Assembly (NCBI RefSeq): GCF_021432385.1
Contig: NZ_JAEACT010000003.1
Location: 124,001 to 188,000, forward strand
Direction: 5' to 3'
DNA: 64,000 nt
Origin: Clostridium hydrogenum
GTDB lineage: Bacteria; Bacillota; Clostridia; Clostridiales; Clostridiaceae
The position numbers and the translations under genes are program-made. Of this stretch, positions 47,050 to 56,893 are shown one piece after another; position 1 is the stretch's first letter, and the number at the start of each line of letters is the position of its first letter. Under the pieces are notes generated by a model, which saw nothing but the letters and a program-made list of their open reading frames with translations, did no database searches and had not been told where the DNA came from.

Positions 47050-47538
47050 TTAATATTCTGCATTACCTGTAAGTGAATCATCATTTTCTATCCATTCACT
47101 AACTTTTATTATTCTGTATTCATCCTTTGTGTCTCTAATAATTACTTTTTCAATTCCAGCATTAATTATCATTCTTTTACACATTGAACAAGGTGCTGCA
47201 TTTTCAACTAATTTTTTTGCAGTTGGGTCTTTTCCAACAAGAAATAAGGTTGAGCCAATCATATCTTTTCGTGATGCACTTATAATAGCATTTGCTTCTG
47301 AATGGACTGATCTACAAAGTTCGTAATGGGTTCCCCTTGGAACATTTAATTTTTTTCTTATACAGCTTCCAATATCACTGCAATTTTTTCTTCCACGTGG
47401 TGAACCAGTATATCCAGTTGATACTATTTCATCATTTTTAACTATTATTGAGCCATAGTTTCTTCTAAGACATGTTCCTCTTTCAAGAACAGTTTCTGCT
47501 ATGTCTAAGTAATAATTATTTTTATCTCTTCTTTCCAT
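47050..47538 (-). CDS. comEB: dCMP deaminase / ComEB-like
   Basis: 162 residues of the cytidine-deaminase fold with zinc ligands in RSVHSEANAI (HxE) and NAAPCSMCKRMI (PCxxC). It deaminates dCMP to dUMP, feeding dTMP synthesis. 21 bases upstream of the tagO-like gene. Named comEB for the homology only; no competence genes adjoin it. Confidence 0.88.
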   Translation of the reverse strand: MERRDKNNYYLDIAETVLERGTCLRRNYGSIIVKNDEIVSTGYTGSPRGRKNCSDIGSCIRKKLNVPRGTHYELCRSVHSEANAIISASRKDMIGSTLFLVGKDPTAKKLVENAAPCSMCKRMIINAGIEKVIIRDTKDEYRIIKVSEWIENDDSLTGNAEY

Positions 47539-47767
47539 AAATAAATCTCCTCATACGTTGCATAAATTTTAAAGTAAAGCTACTATTTGGTTTGCCAATT
47601 ATAATTATGTATTCTACTATATTATAGTTGAAAACCACATAAAATGCACATATATTTTTCTTTTTTCTTTCTATTATTAAAATTGGGTTGTTGCAAAACA
47701 TTTGCATTATGATATATAATATAGATTAGCACATTTTGTCCACTAAAATTTAGGAGGATTACTTAGT

Positions 47768-48427
47768 ATGATAAATATTGAGAACTTATATTTTTCTTAT
47801 GAGAAAACAAATCAATATATTTTAAATGATATAAATTTAAAAATCCAAGACGGAACATATACATCTATAATAGGAGAAAATGGAGCTGGCAAAAGCACTT
47901 TAGTAAAACTTATTTTAAATATATTAAAGCCAACTTCAGGCAAAATAGAAATGAACTGTAATGGCATAGGCTATGTACCGCAAGTCATGGAAAATTTTAA
48001 TTATAGTTTTCCAATAACCGTTTGTGAAATACTTAACTGCCATATGAAAGCATTAAAATTAAAAAATCATGACGTAATATCTAAATCACTTGAATTAGTG
48101 GGTATGGAAGATTTTAAGAACTCTTTGATAGGCTCTTTATCTGGTGGACAAAAACAAAAAATTTTCATAGCAAGGGCTCTTATGGGAGACCCTGACACTA
48201 TAATTATGGATGAACCCTCTACTGGCATAGATGTTAAAAGTCAAAGTGAAATATATTCTACTTTAAAAAATTTAAATATAAATAGTGGTGTTACAATAAT
48301 TTCAGTTGAACACAATATGAAAGCTGCGTATTCTTATTCTTCACATATATTTAAGTTAAATGATGGCAGCGGCACCCTAATTGATACAAAAGATTTTTCA
48401 AGCAATACTTTGGAGGTTATACAATGA
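47768..48427 (+). CDS. znuC: Zinc/manganese ABC transporter ATP-binding protein
   Basis: 219 residues: Walker A GENGAGKSTLVK, Q loop GYVPQVMEN, signature LSGGQKQKIF, Walker B TIIMDEPSTGID and H loop SVEHNMK. Couples to the permease encoded next, which starts before this gene ends (ATGA). A substrate-binding protein gene is absent from this operon. AAATTTAGGAGGATTACTTAGT precedes the ATG. Confidence 0.93.
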   Translation: MINIENLYFSYEKTNQYILNDINLKIQDGTYTSIIGENGAGKSTLVKLILNILKPTSGKIEMNCNGIGYVPQVMENFNYSFPITVCEILNCHMKALKLKNHDVISKSLELVGMEDFKNSLIGSLSGGQKQKIFIARALMGDPDTIIMDEPSTGIDVKSQSEIYSTLKNLNINSGVTIISVEHNMKAAYSYSSHIFKLNDGSGTLIDTKDFSSNTLEVIQ

Positions 48428-49224
48428 TTCAAATTTTCCATCTTAGTTTTATTCAAAATGCCTTTTTGGCAGCAATAATGATTTCTATACTATGTCCTCT
48501 TATTGGTGTGTTCCTTGTACTTAAAAGATATTCCATGGTTGGTGACACCTTATCACATGCATCCTTTGCTGGTGTTGCTATCGGTTTACTTATAAATGTA
48601 AATCCATTAATTACCGCATTTGTTTTTACTTCTTTATGTGCAGTGTTAATTGAATCTTTAAAGGATTTTTTCAAAGGATATTCTGATTTAATACTTCCAA
48701 TAATATTAACTTTTTCTGTTGGAATAGCAATAACCCTTACAAGCAGCGGAAATGTTTCTGCTAACATAGAATCTTTTTTATTTGGAAGTATACTTACTGT
48801 AGAAAAAAGTGATTTAGTGTTAATTTTTATTGTTGGCATAATTTCAATTTTACTTATAACCCTTCTTTATAACAAAATACTATACACAATATTTGACGAA
48901 ACTGGCGCAAAACTTTCTGGAATAAATACTAAATTTATAAACTACATTTTTGCTTTACTTGTTGGTTCCACAATTTCAGTTTCAATAAGAATAATTGGTA
49001 TTTTAGTTGTATCTTCTTTAATTGCCGTACCAGTTGCTGCTGCTATGCAATTTAAAAAGGGATTTAAAGCAACCCTTATAATATCAATACTTTTTAGTTT
49101 CATAGACATAATGCTTGGTTTATTTTCATCATACTATTTAAACTGTGCACCAGGAGGAACAGTTGCATTAGTTTCTGTGTTTACACTTGTTATAACTTTA
49201 CTACTAAAGAGGTTTAGAAAATAG
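48424..49224 (+). CDS. znuB: Zinc/manganese ABC transporter permease
   Basis: 266 residues, eight or nine membrane helices of the ABC-3 family (AAIMISILCPLIGVFLVLKRYSMVGDTLSHASFAGVAIG-type opening, then RIIGILVVSSLIAVPVAAAMQF). Transports zinc or manganese with ZnuC. Four-base overlap with znuC. The missing binding protein must come from elsewhere; the histidine-poor lipoprotein at 6252 is not an obvious partner. Confidence 0.92.
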   Translation: MIQIFHLSFIQNAFLAAIMISILCPLIGVFLVLKRYSMVGDTLSHASFAGVAIGLLINVNPLITAFVFTSLCAVLIESLKDFFKGYSDLILPIILTFSVGIAITLTSSGNVSANIESFLFGSILTVEKSDLVLIFIVGIISILLITLLYNKILYTIFDETGAKLSGINTKFINYIFALLVGSTISVSIRIIGILVVSSLIAVPVAAAMQFKKGFKATLIISILFSFIDIMLGLFSSYYLNCAPGGTVALVSVFTLVITLLLKRFRK

Positions 49225-49228
49225 GGAG

Positions 49229-49276
49229 CTTTTACACAAAAATTATTTTATACATAAATTTAAATAATGCGAACCA
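49229..49276 (+). repeat. Module F copy preceding family B copy 2
   Basis: TTTTACACAAAAATTATTTT then ATACATAAATTTAAATAATG and CGAACCAAA parallels 32238-32283, although different element families follow in the two places. Confidence 0.55.
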
Positions 49277-49578
49277 AAGTGTAATGCAAAATCAAAGAAC
49301 CTTTGGCAGGTGTAGAAAAATAATGTTAGTGAATAGCGGCTCAAAATCCTAAATAAAATTAATAAAACTAAGCGGCAAATTTTTTAAAGCTTAAGAACTT
49401 TCGATAACTCGCAAAAAGACGCTCAGACAATCTAAAGCTCTAAAGCTTCAAAAAATTTTCCACTAAGTTTTATACAATTTTATTTTAGAAATTTTTTCGC
49501 CACTATTCCCTAACATCATTTTTTTCCTACACCTACCAAAGGTTCTTTGATTAATCCACTACATCTTTGTTTCACAAT
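49269..49578 (+). repeat. Family B element, copy 2
   Basis: About 310 bases, same orientation as copy 1, with ends GTGTAATGCAAAATCAAAGA and ..GTTTCACAAT, inner arms AAACTAAGCGGCAAATTT / AAATTTTCCACTAAGTTT. Starts 45 bases after znuB. Confidence 0.88.
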
Positions 49579-49648
49579 GTTTAAATAAGTTGATTAATTA
49601 ATATACCAATTAGCATCTTTTAATATATTATTTGGTGAAAAATCGAAG

Positions 49649-49679
49649 TTTCTGCACTAGCCCAAAATTCCGTAGGTAC
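49649..49679 (+). repeat. Conserved box downstream of family B copy 2
   Basis: TTTCTGCACTAGCCC followed by AAAATTCCGTAGGTAC, the counterpart of 15808-15838. Confidence 0.6.
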
Positions 49680-49709
49680 GGAGGAATTTTTACCTTAACC
49701 CCCTGTAAA

Positions 49710-49900
49710 TGCGAAGTAAGTGTAGTTCAGAATGATTTAAATAAAATTTTAATAAATCTTAGAGTGAAATATTTAAAAGACTTAGATGTTTCAATTGTTT
49801 GAGTGCTTTTTACGAGTTATTGAAACGTCTTAGGATTTTAAAGATTTCACTCTTAGTTTTATTAATTTTATTTAATATTCTGGACTACACTTACTTCGCA
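49710..49900 (+). repeat. Short relative of family B (B-prime)
   Basis: 191 bases. Ends TGCGAAGTAAGTGTAGTTC and its complement, inner arms around CTTAGAGTGAAAT / ATTTCACTCTTAG, and a core TTGAGTGCTTTTTACGAGTT that matches the family B core on the opposite strand. Its last base touches the upp stop codon at 49901. Confidence 0.8.
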
Positions 49901-50530
49901 TTACTTTGTTCCAAAAAGTCTGTCTCCAGCGTCTCCAAGTCCTGGAACTATATATCCATTTTCATTTAATTTTTCATCTATTGATGCAAGATATATATCT
50001 ACATCTGGATGAGCTTCTTGAACAGCTTTAATTCCTTCTGGTGCACCGATTAAGCACATAAGTCTTATGTACTTTGCTCCTCTTTTCTTTAAAAGAGATA
50101 TAGCATCAATTGCAGAACCACCAGTTGCAAGCATTGGGTCTGTAACTATTATGTCTCTTTCCTCTATATCTTGAGGTAACTTGCAAAAATACTCTACTGG
50201 TTTTAATGTCTTTTCATCTCTATATAGCCCAACATGACCAACCTTAGCTGCTGGTATTAATTTTAACATACCATCAACCATTCCAAGTCCTGCTCTAAGT
50301 ATAGGAACAATTGCTACTTTTTTTCCTGCAAGCATTTTACACTTAGTTGTACATATTGGTGTTTCAATTTCTACAGTTTCAAGTTGCATATCACGAGTTA
50401 CTTCATATGCCATAAGCATTGCAACTTCTTCAACCATTTCCCTAAAATCTTTAGAACCAGTCTTTTTATTTCTAATAAATGCTAACTTGTGTAATATTAA
50501 TGGATGTGATATTTGTGTTACTTTACTCAT
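49901..50530 (-). CDS. upp: Uracil phosphoribosyltransferase
   Basis: 209 residues: PRPP loop [18 protein letters not shown] near 130 and the uracil-binding C-terminal [13 protein letters not shown]. Salvages uracil to UMP. AGGAGGAATAAAAA precedes the ATG. Two family C units lie just upstream and one B-type element directly downstream. Confidence 0.97.
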   Translation of the reverse strand: MSKVTQISHPLILHKLAFIRNKKTGSKDFREMVEEVAMLMAYEVTRDMQLETVEIETPICTTKCKMLAGKKVAIVPILRAGLGMVDGMLKLIPAAKVGHVGLYRDEKTLKPVEYFCKLPQDIEERDIIVTDPMLATGGSAIDAISLLKKRGAKYIRLMCLIGAPEGIKAVQEAHPDVDIYLASIDEKLNENGYIVPGLGDAGDRLFGTK

Positions 50531-50550
50531 TTTTTATTCCTCCTATATAT

Positions 50551-50648
50551 AGATAAACCATTTCAACTATTAAAATTCATGTGCACCATAATGCCCAGAA
50601 GACGGCATTTTAGTACAAATAAATTTTAAGTTTCAAGGTGGTATATCT
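50551..50648 (-). repeat. Family C palindromic element upstream of upp (inverted)
   Basis: AGATAAACCATTTCAAC, apex ATGCCCAGAAGACGGCAT, end AAGGTGGTATATCT. It would be in the 5' region of the upp message or just before its promoter. Confidence 0.85.
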
Positions 50649-50650
50649 TT

Positions 50651-50685
50651 AGATAAACCACTTCAACTAATAACATTTGTGTAAG
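50651..50685 (-). repeat. Half unit of family C
   Basis: AGATAAACCACTTCAACTAA then TAACATTTGTGTAAG is only the first arm of a second unit, two bases after the complete one; its other arm is missing where rpiB ends. Confidence 0.65.
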
Positions 50686-50704
50686 ACTTTCAAATGGCTT
50701 ATAT

Positions 50705-51151
50705 TTACTTATACTTTTTTTCAATTTCAGTTATTTTATCAATTCTTCTTTGATGTCTTCCACCTTCAAATTTTGAGTTTAAAAATGTATCTACAATATC
50801 TAGTGCAAGACCAGTTCCAACAATTCTTTCACCAATTGCCAATATATTTGCATTATTGTGTTCTCTACATGCATGAGCTGCAAATGTATCTGTACAAGCA
50901 GCTGCTCTTATACCAGGCACTTTATTAGCTGCAATACTTATACCTATTCCTGTTCCACACACAAGTATACCTAATTCAAAATTTTGAGCCGAAACTTCTT
51001 CTGCAACTTTTAATGCAAAATCCGGATAATCACAAGAATCTTCAGTGTAAGTTCCAAAATCCTTTATTTCCATACCCTTTTCTTCTAAATGCTTTATTAT
51101 TTCTTTTTTTAGTGAAAAACCTGCGTGATCACTTCCTAATGCTATCTTCAT
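50705..51151 (-). CDS. rpiB: Ribose 5-phosphate isomerase B
   Basis: 148 residues from the ATG at 51151 (CGGAGGTGTTTTT upstream). GSDHAGFSLKK at the start, catalytic Cys in LVCGTGIGISIAANK, AHACREHNNANILAIGERIVG toward the end. Interconverts ribose- and ribulose-5-phosphate. Next to ywlE as in Bacillus-type gene order. Confidence 0.95.
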   Translation of the reverse strand: MKIALGSDHAGFSLKKEIIKHLEEKGMEIKDFGTYTEDSCDYPDFALKVAEEVSAQNFELGILVCGTGIGISIAANKVPGIRAAACTDTFAAHACREHNNANILAIGERIVGTGLALDIVDTFLNSKFEGGRHQRRIDKITEIEKKYK

Positions 51152-51174
51152 AAAAACACCTCCGTAAAATTGTA

Positions 51175-51630
51175 TCACTTAATACTTGTATCTTCTTTTA
51201 ATTTTTCAATGAGTACCAGTATGCTACTTCTTAAATCCGTATATGTTTTCCTGTAAACATCAATATTTCCACCATACGGATCACATATGTCGTCTTCTAC
51301 ACCTATGTATTCATTTAAAGAATATATTTTATTAGAACTGCTTTCATTAGTATCCCTTAAAATATCTCTTATCCTAGCTGTCATAGTCAAAACAAGAGAA
51401 ACATCTTCAATTAAGTATGGTGTTAATTGAACAGGACTTCTACTGGATATATCTAAATTAATATTTTCCTTTAAAACAGCTGCTGAATTTAATGAGGTTT
51501 TGCTTCCAGGGAAAACAGAAATTCCAGCAGATAATGCCTTAATATCAGTGGAGGTATTTAAATTATTAAATATAGCTTCAGCCATACAACTTCTACATGT
51601 ATTACCACTGCAAACAAACAATATCTTCAT
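51175..51630 (-). CDS. ywlE: Low-molecular-weight protein phosphatase (YwlE-type)
   Basis: 151 residues from the ATG at 51630 (GAGGAG upstream). The P-loop VCSGNTCRSCMAEAIF near residue 7 has the Cx5R signature with a Thr in the YwlE position, and the general acid lies in VEDDICDPYGG. YwlE removes phosphate from arginine in Bacillus; phosphotyrosine is the other possibility. Four-base overlap with ywlC. Confidence 0.9.
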   Translation of the reverse strand: MKILFVCSGNTCRSCMAEAIFNNLNTSTDIKALSAGISVFPGSKTSLNSAAVLKENINLDISSRSPVQLTPYLIEDVSLVLTMTARIRDILRDTNESSSNKIYSLNEYIGVEDDICDPYGGNIDVYRKTYTDLRSSILVLIEKLKEDTSIK

Positions 51631-51641
51631 AATTAATCTCC

Positions 51642-52694
51642 TCAAACCTTAATTATATCAAAACCGGCAGATTTATTTAACCTATTCATTACAGCAACTC
51701 CAAACCCGCTTTCCTCAAAAGACTCAGACAATATAATATCTACACTTTTATCATCAAAACTTCTTAAAGTTTCAAACAAATTTTTTCCTATTGAATATAT
51801 ATCTTTTCTAGTACCAAGTGACATAACTAAAGCATTTTTATAAGAATCCTTAGTTTCATCTGTGGCCATTATTCCTACTTTCTTTCCTTCGCCTATATAA
51901 TTTTGCACCATTTCATTAATTTTTTCAATAGTTTTTTGAAAATCGCCTTCGATTATTTTTACTGGTGCCTTTGGTGCATAATGTTTATATTTCATTCCTG
52001 GTGCTTTTGGTTTTAAATTATCCTTAGGTTTATCCATAACTGCAGGATCTATATAAGCTTCTTTTTCAACAGATTTTATCATTTCAAGTGTAATTGCTCC
52101 TGGTCTAAGTATACAAATTGGATTTGTAGTACAATCAATTACTGTTGATTCTAAACCAAATTCCGATTTTTCTCCTCCAATTATATAATCAACTTTTCCG
52201 TTTAAATCATCTATACATCTTTCAATATCAGTTGGACTTGGAAGTCCTGAAATATTAGCTGATGGTGCAGCTATAGGAACACCAGCTGCTTTTATTAACT
52301 CTCTAGCAATTTCATCAGAAGGCATCCTTATTCCTATAGTTGAAAGTCCTGCACTCGTAATATCTGAAACTATTGCTTTTTTCTCCATAATAAGTGTCAT
52401 CGGTCCAGGCCAAAATTTCTCCGCTAACTTTTCAGCTGACTTTGGTACGCAAGCTGCAACTTTGTCTATACTTTCAAAATCCGAAATGTGTACTATCAGT
52501 GGATTATCTTGCGGTCTGCCTTTTGCTGCAAATATTTTTTTTACCGCTTCCCCATCTAAAGCATTAGCTCCAAGCCCATACACTGTTTCTGTTGGAAATG
52601 CAACAAGTCCTCCAGTTTTAATAACCTTGCCCGCTTCAAGTATAATATCATTATCAATATTTTTACTATCTACTCTAACTATTTTAGTAATCAT
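51642..52694 (-). CDS. ywlC: Threonylcarbamoyl-AMP synthase (Sua5/YwlC)
   Basis: 350 residues: YrdC domain (about 10-210, GGLVAFPTETVYGLGANA, KGRPQDNPLIVHI, PSANISGLPSPT) and a C-terminal Sua5 domain after the APGMKYKHYAPKAPV linker. It makes the threonylcarbamoyl-AMP used by TsaB/D/E to modify tRNA. The tsaE-tsaB pair is at 8705. Confidence 0.95.
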   Translation of the reverse strand: MITKIVRVDSKNIDNDIILEAGKVIKTGGLVAFPTETVYGLGANALDGEAVKKIFAAKGRPQDNPLIVHISDFESIDKVAACVPKSAEKLAEKFWPGPMTLIMEKKAIVSDITSAGLSTIGIRMPSDEIARELIKAAGVPIAAPSANISGLPSPTDIERCIDDLNGKVDYIIGGEKSEFGLESTVIDCTTNPICILRPGAITLEMIKSVEKEAYIDPAVMDKPKDNLKPKAPGMKYKHYAPKAPVKIIEGDFQKTIEKINEMVQNYIGEGKKVGIMATDETKDSYKNALVMSLGTRKDIYSIGKNLFETLRSFDDKSVDIILSESFEESGFGVAVMNRLNKSAGFDIIKV

Positions 52695-52715
52695 ACTAAA
52701 TCACCTCAGGTTTCC

Positions 52716-53294
52716 CTAATTTTTTTGAATACCCTTAAGCTGTTCCATAGCTCTATCTGTGAAATTTGCATGAACACATTTTTTGAACAATTCTTCTAAT
52801 AATAAATATTTTCTGTAGCCGCCATTTCTAAATACTATATAATAATATTGATTTTCAGGATACAACTTTTTTAATCTAGCATATTGATATCCAAGATAAG
52901 GGTATCTCTTAAGAAAATTATCATTAATTTTTCTTAGATATTTGTTTCTAAATTTCGCTTTTGATATAATTATTAATTTCATTTCTTTATCCTTGTTTTG
53001 TGCATGAACTATACTAATCTTATCACACATTATGTTGCATTCAGATTTAAAAATTCCATCCTTAATCTTTAACCTATATCCATCATATTTAAAATTTAAG
53101 GAATCTTTATTTAATCTTGCTAGAACTGCTAATACAACAAGCATTTCTATTATTATAAGATAAAGAATTAAAAATATATTATACTCATGAGTAAAAATTA
53201 GCGCTACTGGCAATGAAAAAAAAATAAGGCACATAGAAAACATGAATCTATTTACTGATGCATTTTGTTTTCTTATAACCTTATTTAAATTCAT
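52716..53294 (-). CDS. Hypothetical protein with two membrane helices and a soluble tail
   Basis: 192 residues. Two adjacent membrane helices (about 17-36 and 40-60) are followed by a basic domain with alternating strands (FKYDGYRLKIKDGIFKSECNIMCDKISIVH), which looks PH-like, and a helical end. No family recognised. GGGGTGAGTTTAT precedes the ATG. Located between prfA and ywlC in what looks like one operon. Confidence 0.7.
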   Translation of the reverse strand: MNLNKVIRKQNASVNRFMFSMCLIFFSLPVALIFTHEYNIFLILYLIIIEMLVVLAVLARLNKDSLNFKYDGYRLKIKDGIFKSECNIMCDKISIVHAQNKDKEMKLIIISKAKFRNKYLRKINDNFLKRYPYLGYQYARLKKLYPENQYYYIVFRNGGYRKYLLLEELFKKCVHANFTDRAMEQLKGIQKN

Positions 53295-53312
53295 ATAAAC
53301 TCACCCTTTTTA

Positions 53313-54392
53313 TTAAAATTGTTCGTTACCTAAAGATTTCATCTTTTCAGCTTGTTCTGCAGTTGTAAGTGCATCTATAACTTCATCTAAATCTCCATCA
53401 AGGAATTGCTCTAATTTATATAATGTTAAGCCAATTCTATGATCTGTAATTCTTCCTTGAGGATAGTTGTAAGTCCTTATTCTTTCACTTCTATCTCCAC
53501 TTCCAACTTGATTTTTTCTACTTTCTGCAATTCCCGCACTTCTTTCAGCTTCAGCCATTTCATATAATCTTGCTCTTAAAACCTTCATAGCTTTTTCTTT
53601 ATTTTTGAGCTGTCTTTTTTCATCTTGGCAAGAAACTACAATTCCAGTTGGAATATGTGTTATTCTAACAGCTGAATCTGTGGTATTTACGCATTGTCCA
53701 CCATGTCCTGATGCTCTAAACACATCTATTCTTAAATCATTTGGATTTATTTCAACATCTACATCTTCAACTTCTGGAAGTACTGCAACAGTTGCAGCAG
53801 ATGTATGTATTCTTCCGCTTGATTCAGTATCAGGTACTCTTTGAACTCTATGTGTTCCGCTTTCATATTTAAGTCTACTATAAGCACCGTCACCTTTTAT
53901 CATAAATACTATTTCTTTAAAACCACCAATATCTGTTTCATTGGCACTCATTATTTCTATTTTCCAGCCATGTCTTTCTGCATATCTTGTATACATTCTA
54001 AAAAGGTTAGCCGAGAATAGGGCTGCTTCTTCTCCACCTGTACCACCTCTTATTTCAAAGAAAACATTTTTACTGTCATTTGGGTCTTTAGGTAAAAGTA
54101 GTATTTTTAGTTCATTTTCATAAGTTCCTATATTTGATTGAAGTTCTTTTATTTCTTCTTCTACCATTTCTTTTAATTCACTATCAATTTTATCTTGAAG
54201 CATTTCTTTATCTGCGCTTAAATCGTCACATGCTTTCTTATATTCCCTATATTTTGTCACAATTACTTCTAAATCAGCATGCTCTTTGCAAAGCCTTTGC
54301 CATTCTTTCTGATCCGCCATAACTGAAGGATCACTAATTTTAGTGGATAGTTCATCATATTTACTTTCTATAAAATTAAGTCTTTCCAGCAT
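53313..54392 (-). CDS. prfA: Peptide chain release factor 1
   Basis: 359 residues from ATG 54392, 10 bases after CGGAG; codons further up lack a ribosome site. GGQ loop [13 protein letters not shown] near 230 and the decoding tripeptide PDT in [14 protein letters not shown] (P-x-T type, read as UAA/UAG). PrmC, encoded just upstream, methylates the GGQ glutamine. Confidence 0.97.
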   Translation of the reverse strand: MLERLNFIESKYDELSTKISDPSVMADQKEWQRLCKEHADLEVIVTKYREYKKACDDLSADKEMLQDKIDSELKEMVEEEIKELQSNIGTYENELKILLLPKDPNDSKNVFFEIRGGTGGEEAALFSANLFRMYTRYAERHGWKIEIMSANETDIGGFKEIVFMIKGDGAYSRLKYESGTHRVQRVPDTESSGRIHTSAATVAVLPEVEDVDVEINPNDLRIDVFRASGHGGQCVNTTDSAVRITHIPTGIVVSCQDEKRQLKNKEKAMKVLRARLYEMAEAERSAGIAESRKNQVGSGDRSERIRTYNYPQGRITDHRIGLTLYKLEQFLDGDLDEVIDALTTAEQAEKMKSLGNEQF

Positions 54393-54467
54393 TCTTTTAT
54401 CACTCCGTATTTGTATTTTCACAATATTATATTATATCACACTTAGGTTATCATAACCACACTTTTT

Positions 54468-55337
54468 CTACATAAATACACTCTTATTTTCTTCTCTAAA
54501 GCCCAAAACAACTCTATCATTGTGTGCAAGGTCTTTTATAACTACCACATCATAAAATCCATGTTGCAATAATATTGTCTTCACACTTTCTCCCTGATCA
54601 TAACCTATTTCATATGCAAGAAGTCCCTTAGGCTTTAATACTTTTATACTTTGCTCTGTTATCCTTCTATAAAAATCTAATCCATCATTTCCACCAGATA
54701 AAGCAATGTGCGGCTCATAATTTTTTACATCCTCCATAAGATTACTAATTTCAACTTCAGAAATATAAGGAGGGTTTGAAACAATAACATCAAATTTATC
54801 ATTTCTTAAAATACTCTTTTCTAAAAGGTCACTCTTTTCAATTTTAACTTTATCTAATTTAAGTTTTTCCTTATTAATTTTGCAGACATCAATAGCTACA
54901 TCTGAAATATCAATACACAATACATTTGTATTTTTCTCATAACTTGCAATTGATAATCCTATGGCCCCAGTTCCTGTACACACATCACAAACTGAATTAA
55001 ATTTATTTTTTTGTATGATTTTTATTACTTCTTCAACAAGAATTTCAGTATCTGGTCTCGGTATTAAAACTCCCTCTTTAACATAAAAATCTAATCCCAT
55101 AAACTCGCAATGTCCAATTATATACTTCACTGGCATCTTATTTTTTCTAAGCTCAATTAATCTTAAGTACTCTTCACTCTTTTCTTCTTCAATTTCATGT
55201 TCCATATTAGTAAGTATGAACAGTCTATCTTTTTTTAAAACATATTGAAGTAAAATTTGACTATCGGCTACATAAAATTCATCAGAAGCTTCTTTAAGTA
55301 TATTGTAAGCTTTAAAAAGAATATCTCTTATTGTCAT
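54468..55337 (-). CDS. prmC: Release factor glutamine methyltransferase
   Basis: 289 residues: N-terminal helical domain, SAM site VCDVCTGTGAIGLSIASYE near 115 and the N5-glutamine methylase motif VSNPPYIS near 185. Overlaps yqhQ by one base (TAATG type) and precedes prfA, its substrate gene. Confidence 0.95.
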   Translation of the reverse strand: MTIRDILFKAYNILKEASDEFYVADSQILLQYVLKKDRLFILTNMEHEIEEEKSEEYLRLIELRKNKMPVKYIIGHCEFMGLDFYVKEGVLIPRPDTEILVEEVIKIIQKNKFNSVCDVCTGTGAIGLSIASYEKNTNVLCIDISDVAIDVCKINKEKLKLDKVKIEKSDLLEKSILRNDKFDVIVSNPPYISEVEISNLMEDVKNYEPHIALSGGNDGLDFYRRITEQSIKVLKPKGLLAYEIGYDQGESVKTILLQHGFYDVVVIKDLAHNDRVVLGFREENKSVFM

Positions 55338-56278
55338 TACTTTGCTTCTTCTCCTTCTTCATTAGCTATTCCTTCTGCCCTCTTAAGAGCTTTAATTGCA
55401 ACTTCAAGCTGGCTATAATCTGGTTCTCTAGTCGTAAGTTTTTGAAGCATAAGTCCTGGATACGCAAAAAAATGTGAAATTGAACTTTTTGATTTTCCCA
55501 TCCACCTTATTATCTCATATGTAATACCAGAAACCAATGGCAAAAGAATAACTCTTGATATTATTCTTTCTGGCAGAGAACTCCATTTAGTAAACGAAAA
55601 AATTATTATGCTAACAATCATAACCAAAAACAAGAAATTAGTTCCACATCTAGGATGAAATCTTGAATACTTAGATGCATTTTCTGGAGTTAATTCATCC
55701 TCATTTTCATAACAAAAAACAGTTTTATGTTCCGCTCCATGATACTGAAATACCCTATTTATATCACTCATTTTTCCTATAAAGTATATATAAATTACAA
55801 AAATAGCAACTCTTATTACGCCTTCAATAAAATTCAAAGCTATTGTATTTAAATGGAGTTTTGAAAATAAATTTGCAGCAAATGTTGGAATAATAAAAAA
55901 TAAAGTAACTGCAAATATTATAGATATAATAAGTGAAATTCCCATGATTATATTGTTTATACTTTCTCCAAATGTTTTATAAAGCCATTTTTCAAACTTT
56001 GAAGGTTCATTATCAGTTTCTTCATTTTCATCTTCAAATAGCGATGCCGAATAATTTAATGTTCTTATTCCAACAACCATGGATTCAATAAGTGCCACAA
56101 ACCCTCTTATTATTGGAATGGAGAAAAATTTATTTCTTTTTGCATAAGGTATTATTTTTTCGAACTTTACTGATATATCACCATCAGATTTTCTTACAGC
56201 GGTAGCTATACCGTTAGCCCCTCTCATCATAACACCTTCAATTACAGCCTGCCCTCCAACCGAAGTTTTTCTTGCCAT
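55337..56278 (-). CDS. yqhQ: YqhQ-family (DUF1385) membrane protein
   Basis: 313 residues: SVGGQAVIEGVMMRGANGIATAVRK opening, four or more membrane helices, and the family motif QYHGAEHKTVFCYEN with HPRCGTNF, histidines and cysteine that may bind metal. Role unknown. First gene in the yqhQ-prmC-prfA row, an order common in clostridia. Confidence 0.9.
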   Translation of the reverse strand: MARKTSVGGQAVIEGVMMRGANGIATAVRKSDGDISVKFEKIIPYAKRNKFFSIPIIRGFVALIESMVVGIRTLNYSASLFEDENEETDNEPSKFEKWLYKTFGESINNIIMGISLIISIIFAVTLFFIIPTFAANLFSKLHLNTIALNFIEGVIRVAIFVIYIYFIGKMSDINRVFQYHGAEHKTVFCYENEDELTPENASKYSRFHPRCGTNFLFLVMIVSIIIFSFTKWSSLPERIISRVILLPLVSGITYEIIRWMGKSKSSISHFFAYPGLMLQKLTTREPDYSQLEVAIKALKRAEGIANEEGEEAK

Positions 56279-56504
56279 TTTTACACCCCTATCCTTAAAG
56301 CATTTATGCTTAGCTAAAAAATAATTTAATTTTATGTTTCAATTTCATCATTTATATGCATCTAACTACTATTTTATCAAATATATAAATTTAAATAAAG
56401 TATTTTGTATATATGAAGACAGCTAAATTTTATTGACTATAATTATTGGTTTATGCTATAATGTTGTAGTTAATATTGTGTATATCTGAGAGAGGTGAAT
56501 ATGA

Positions 56505-56717
56505 ATGCAAAAAGAAATACAACCAGAATACTTTGAAGATGCTGTTGTTACATGCGCATGTGGAAATACATTTACTACTGGTTCAACTAAGAAAGAACTT
56601 AAAGTTGATATTTGTTCAAAATGTCATCCATTCTACACAGGTCAACAAAAAATCGTTGACGTTGGTGGTAGAGTTGAAAAGTTCAGAAAGAAATACAACA
56701 TACCAGCTGAAAAATAA
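56505..56717 (+). CDS. rpmE: Ribosomal protein L31, zinc-binding form
   Basis: 70 residues. Zinc ligands in TCACGNTF and [10 protein letters not shown] mark the C+ type, used when zinc is adequate. AGAGGTG nine bases before the ATG. Own promoter region and terminator. Confidence 0.97.
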   Translation: MQKEIQPEYFEDAVVTCACGNTFTTGSTKKELKVDICSKCHPFYTGQQKIVDVGGRVEKFRKKYNIPAEK

Positions 56718-56732
56718 TTTTTTAACAGCGAT

Positions 56733-56776
56733 AAAAAAGCGGAGTCAATCTACCTTATGTGATGCTTCGCTTTTTT
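56733..56776 (+). terminator. Terminator of rpmE
   Basis: AAAAAAGCGGAG pairs with CTTCGCTTTTTT (one G-U) around a loop of about 20 bases and ends in a T run, 16 bases after the stop. Confidence 0.8.
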
Positions 56777-56893
56777 ATTTTGCTATGCTTTAAATAAGTT
56801 TTGATTCTCACACTTATTCAAAGCATAGCCTTTTATTTTTTTAATTTGTTTTATAATAAAAAAGTTTTTAGCTCAACGTAATTTTTTTACCAT

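Noticed and set aside
47522..47707. 61-codon frame upstream of comEB
   Set aside because: It overlaps the comEB start, has no ribosome site and no recognisable content.
56476..56793. 105-codon frame overlapping rpmE
   Set aside because: Out of frame with a certain ribosomal protein gene and extends through its terminator.
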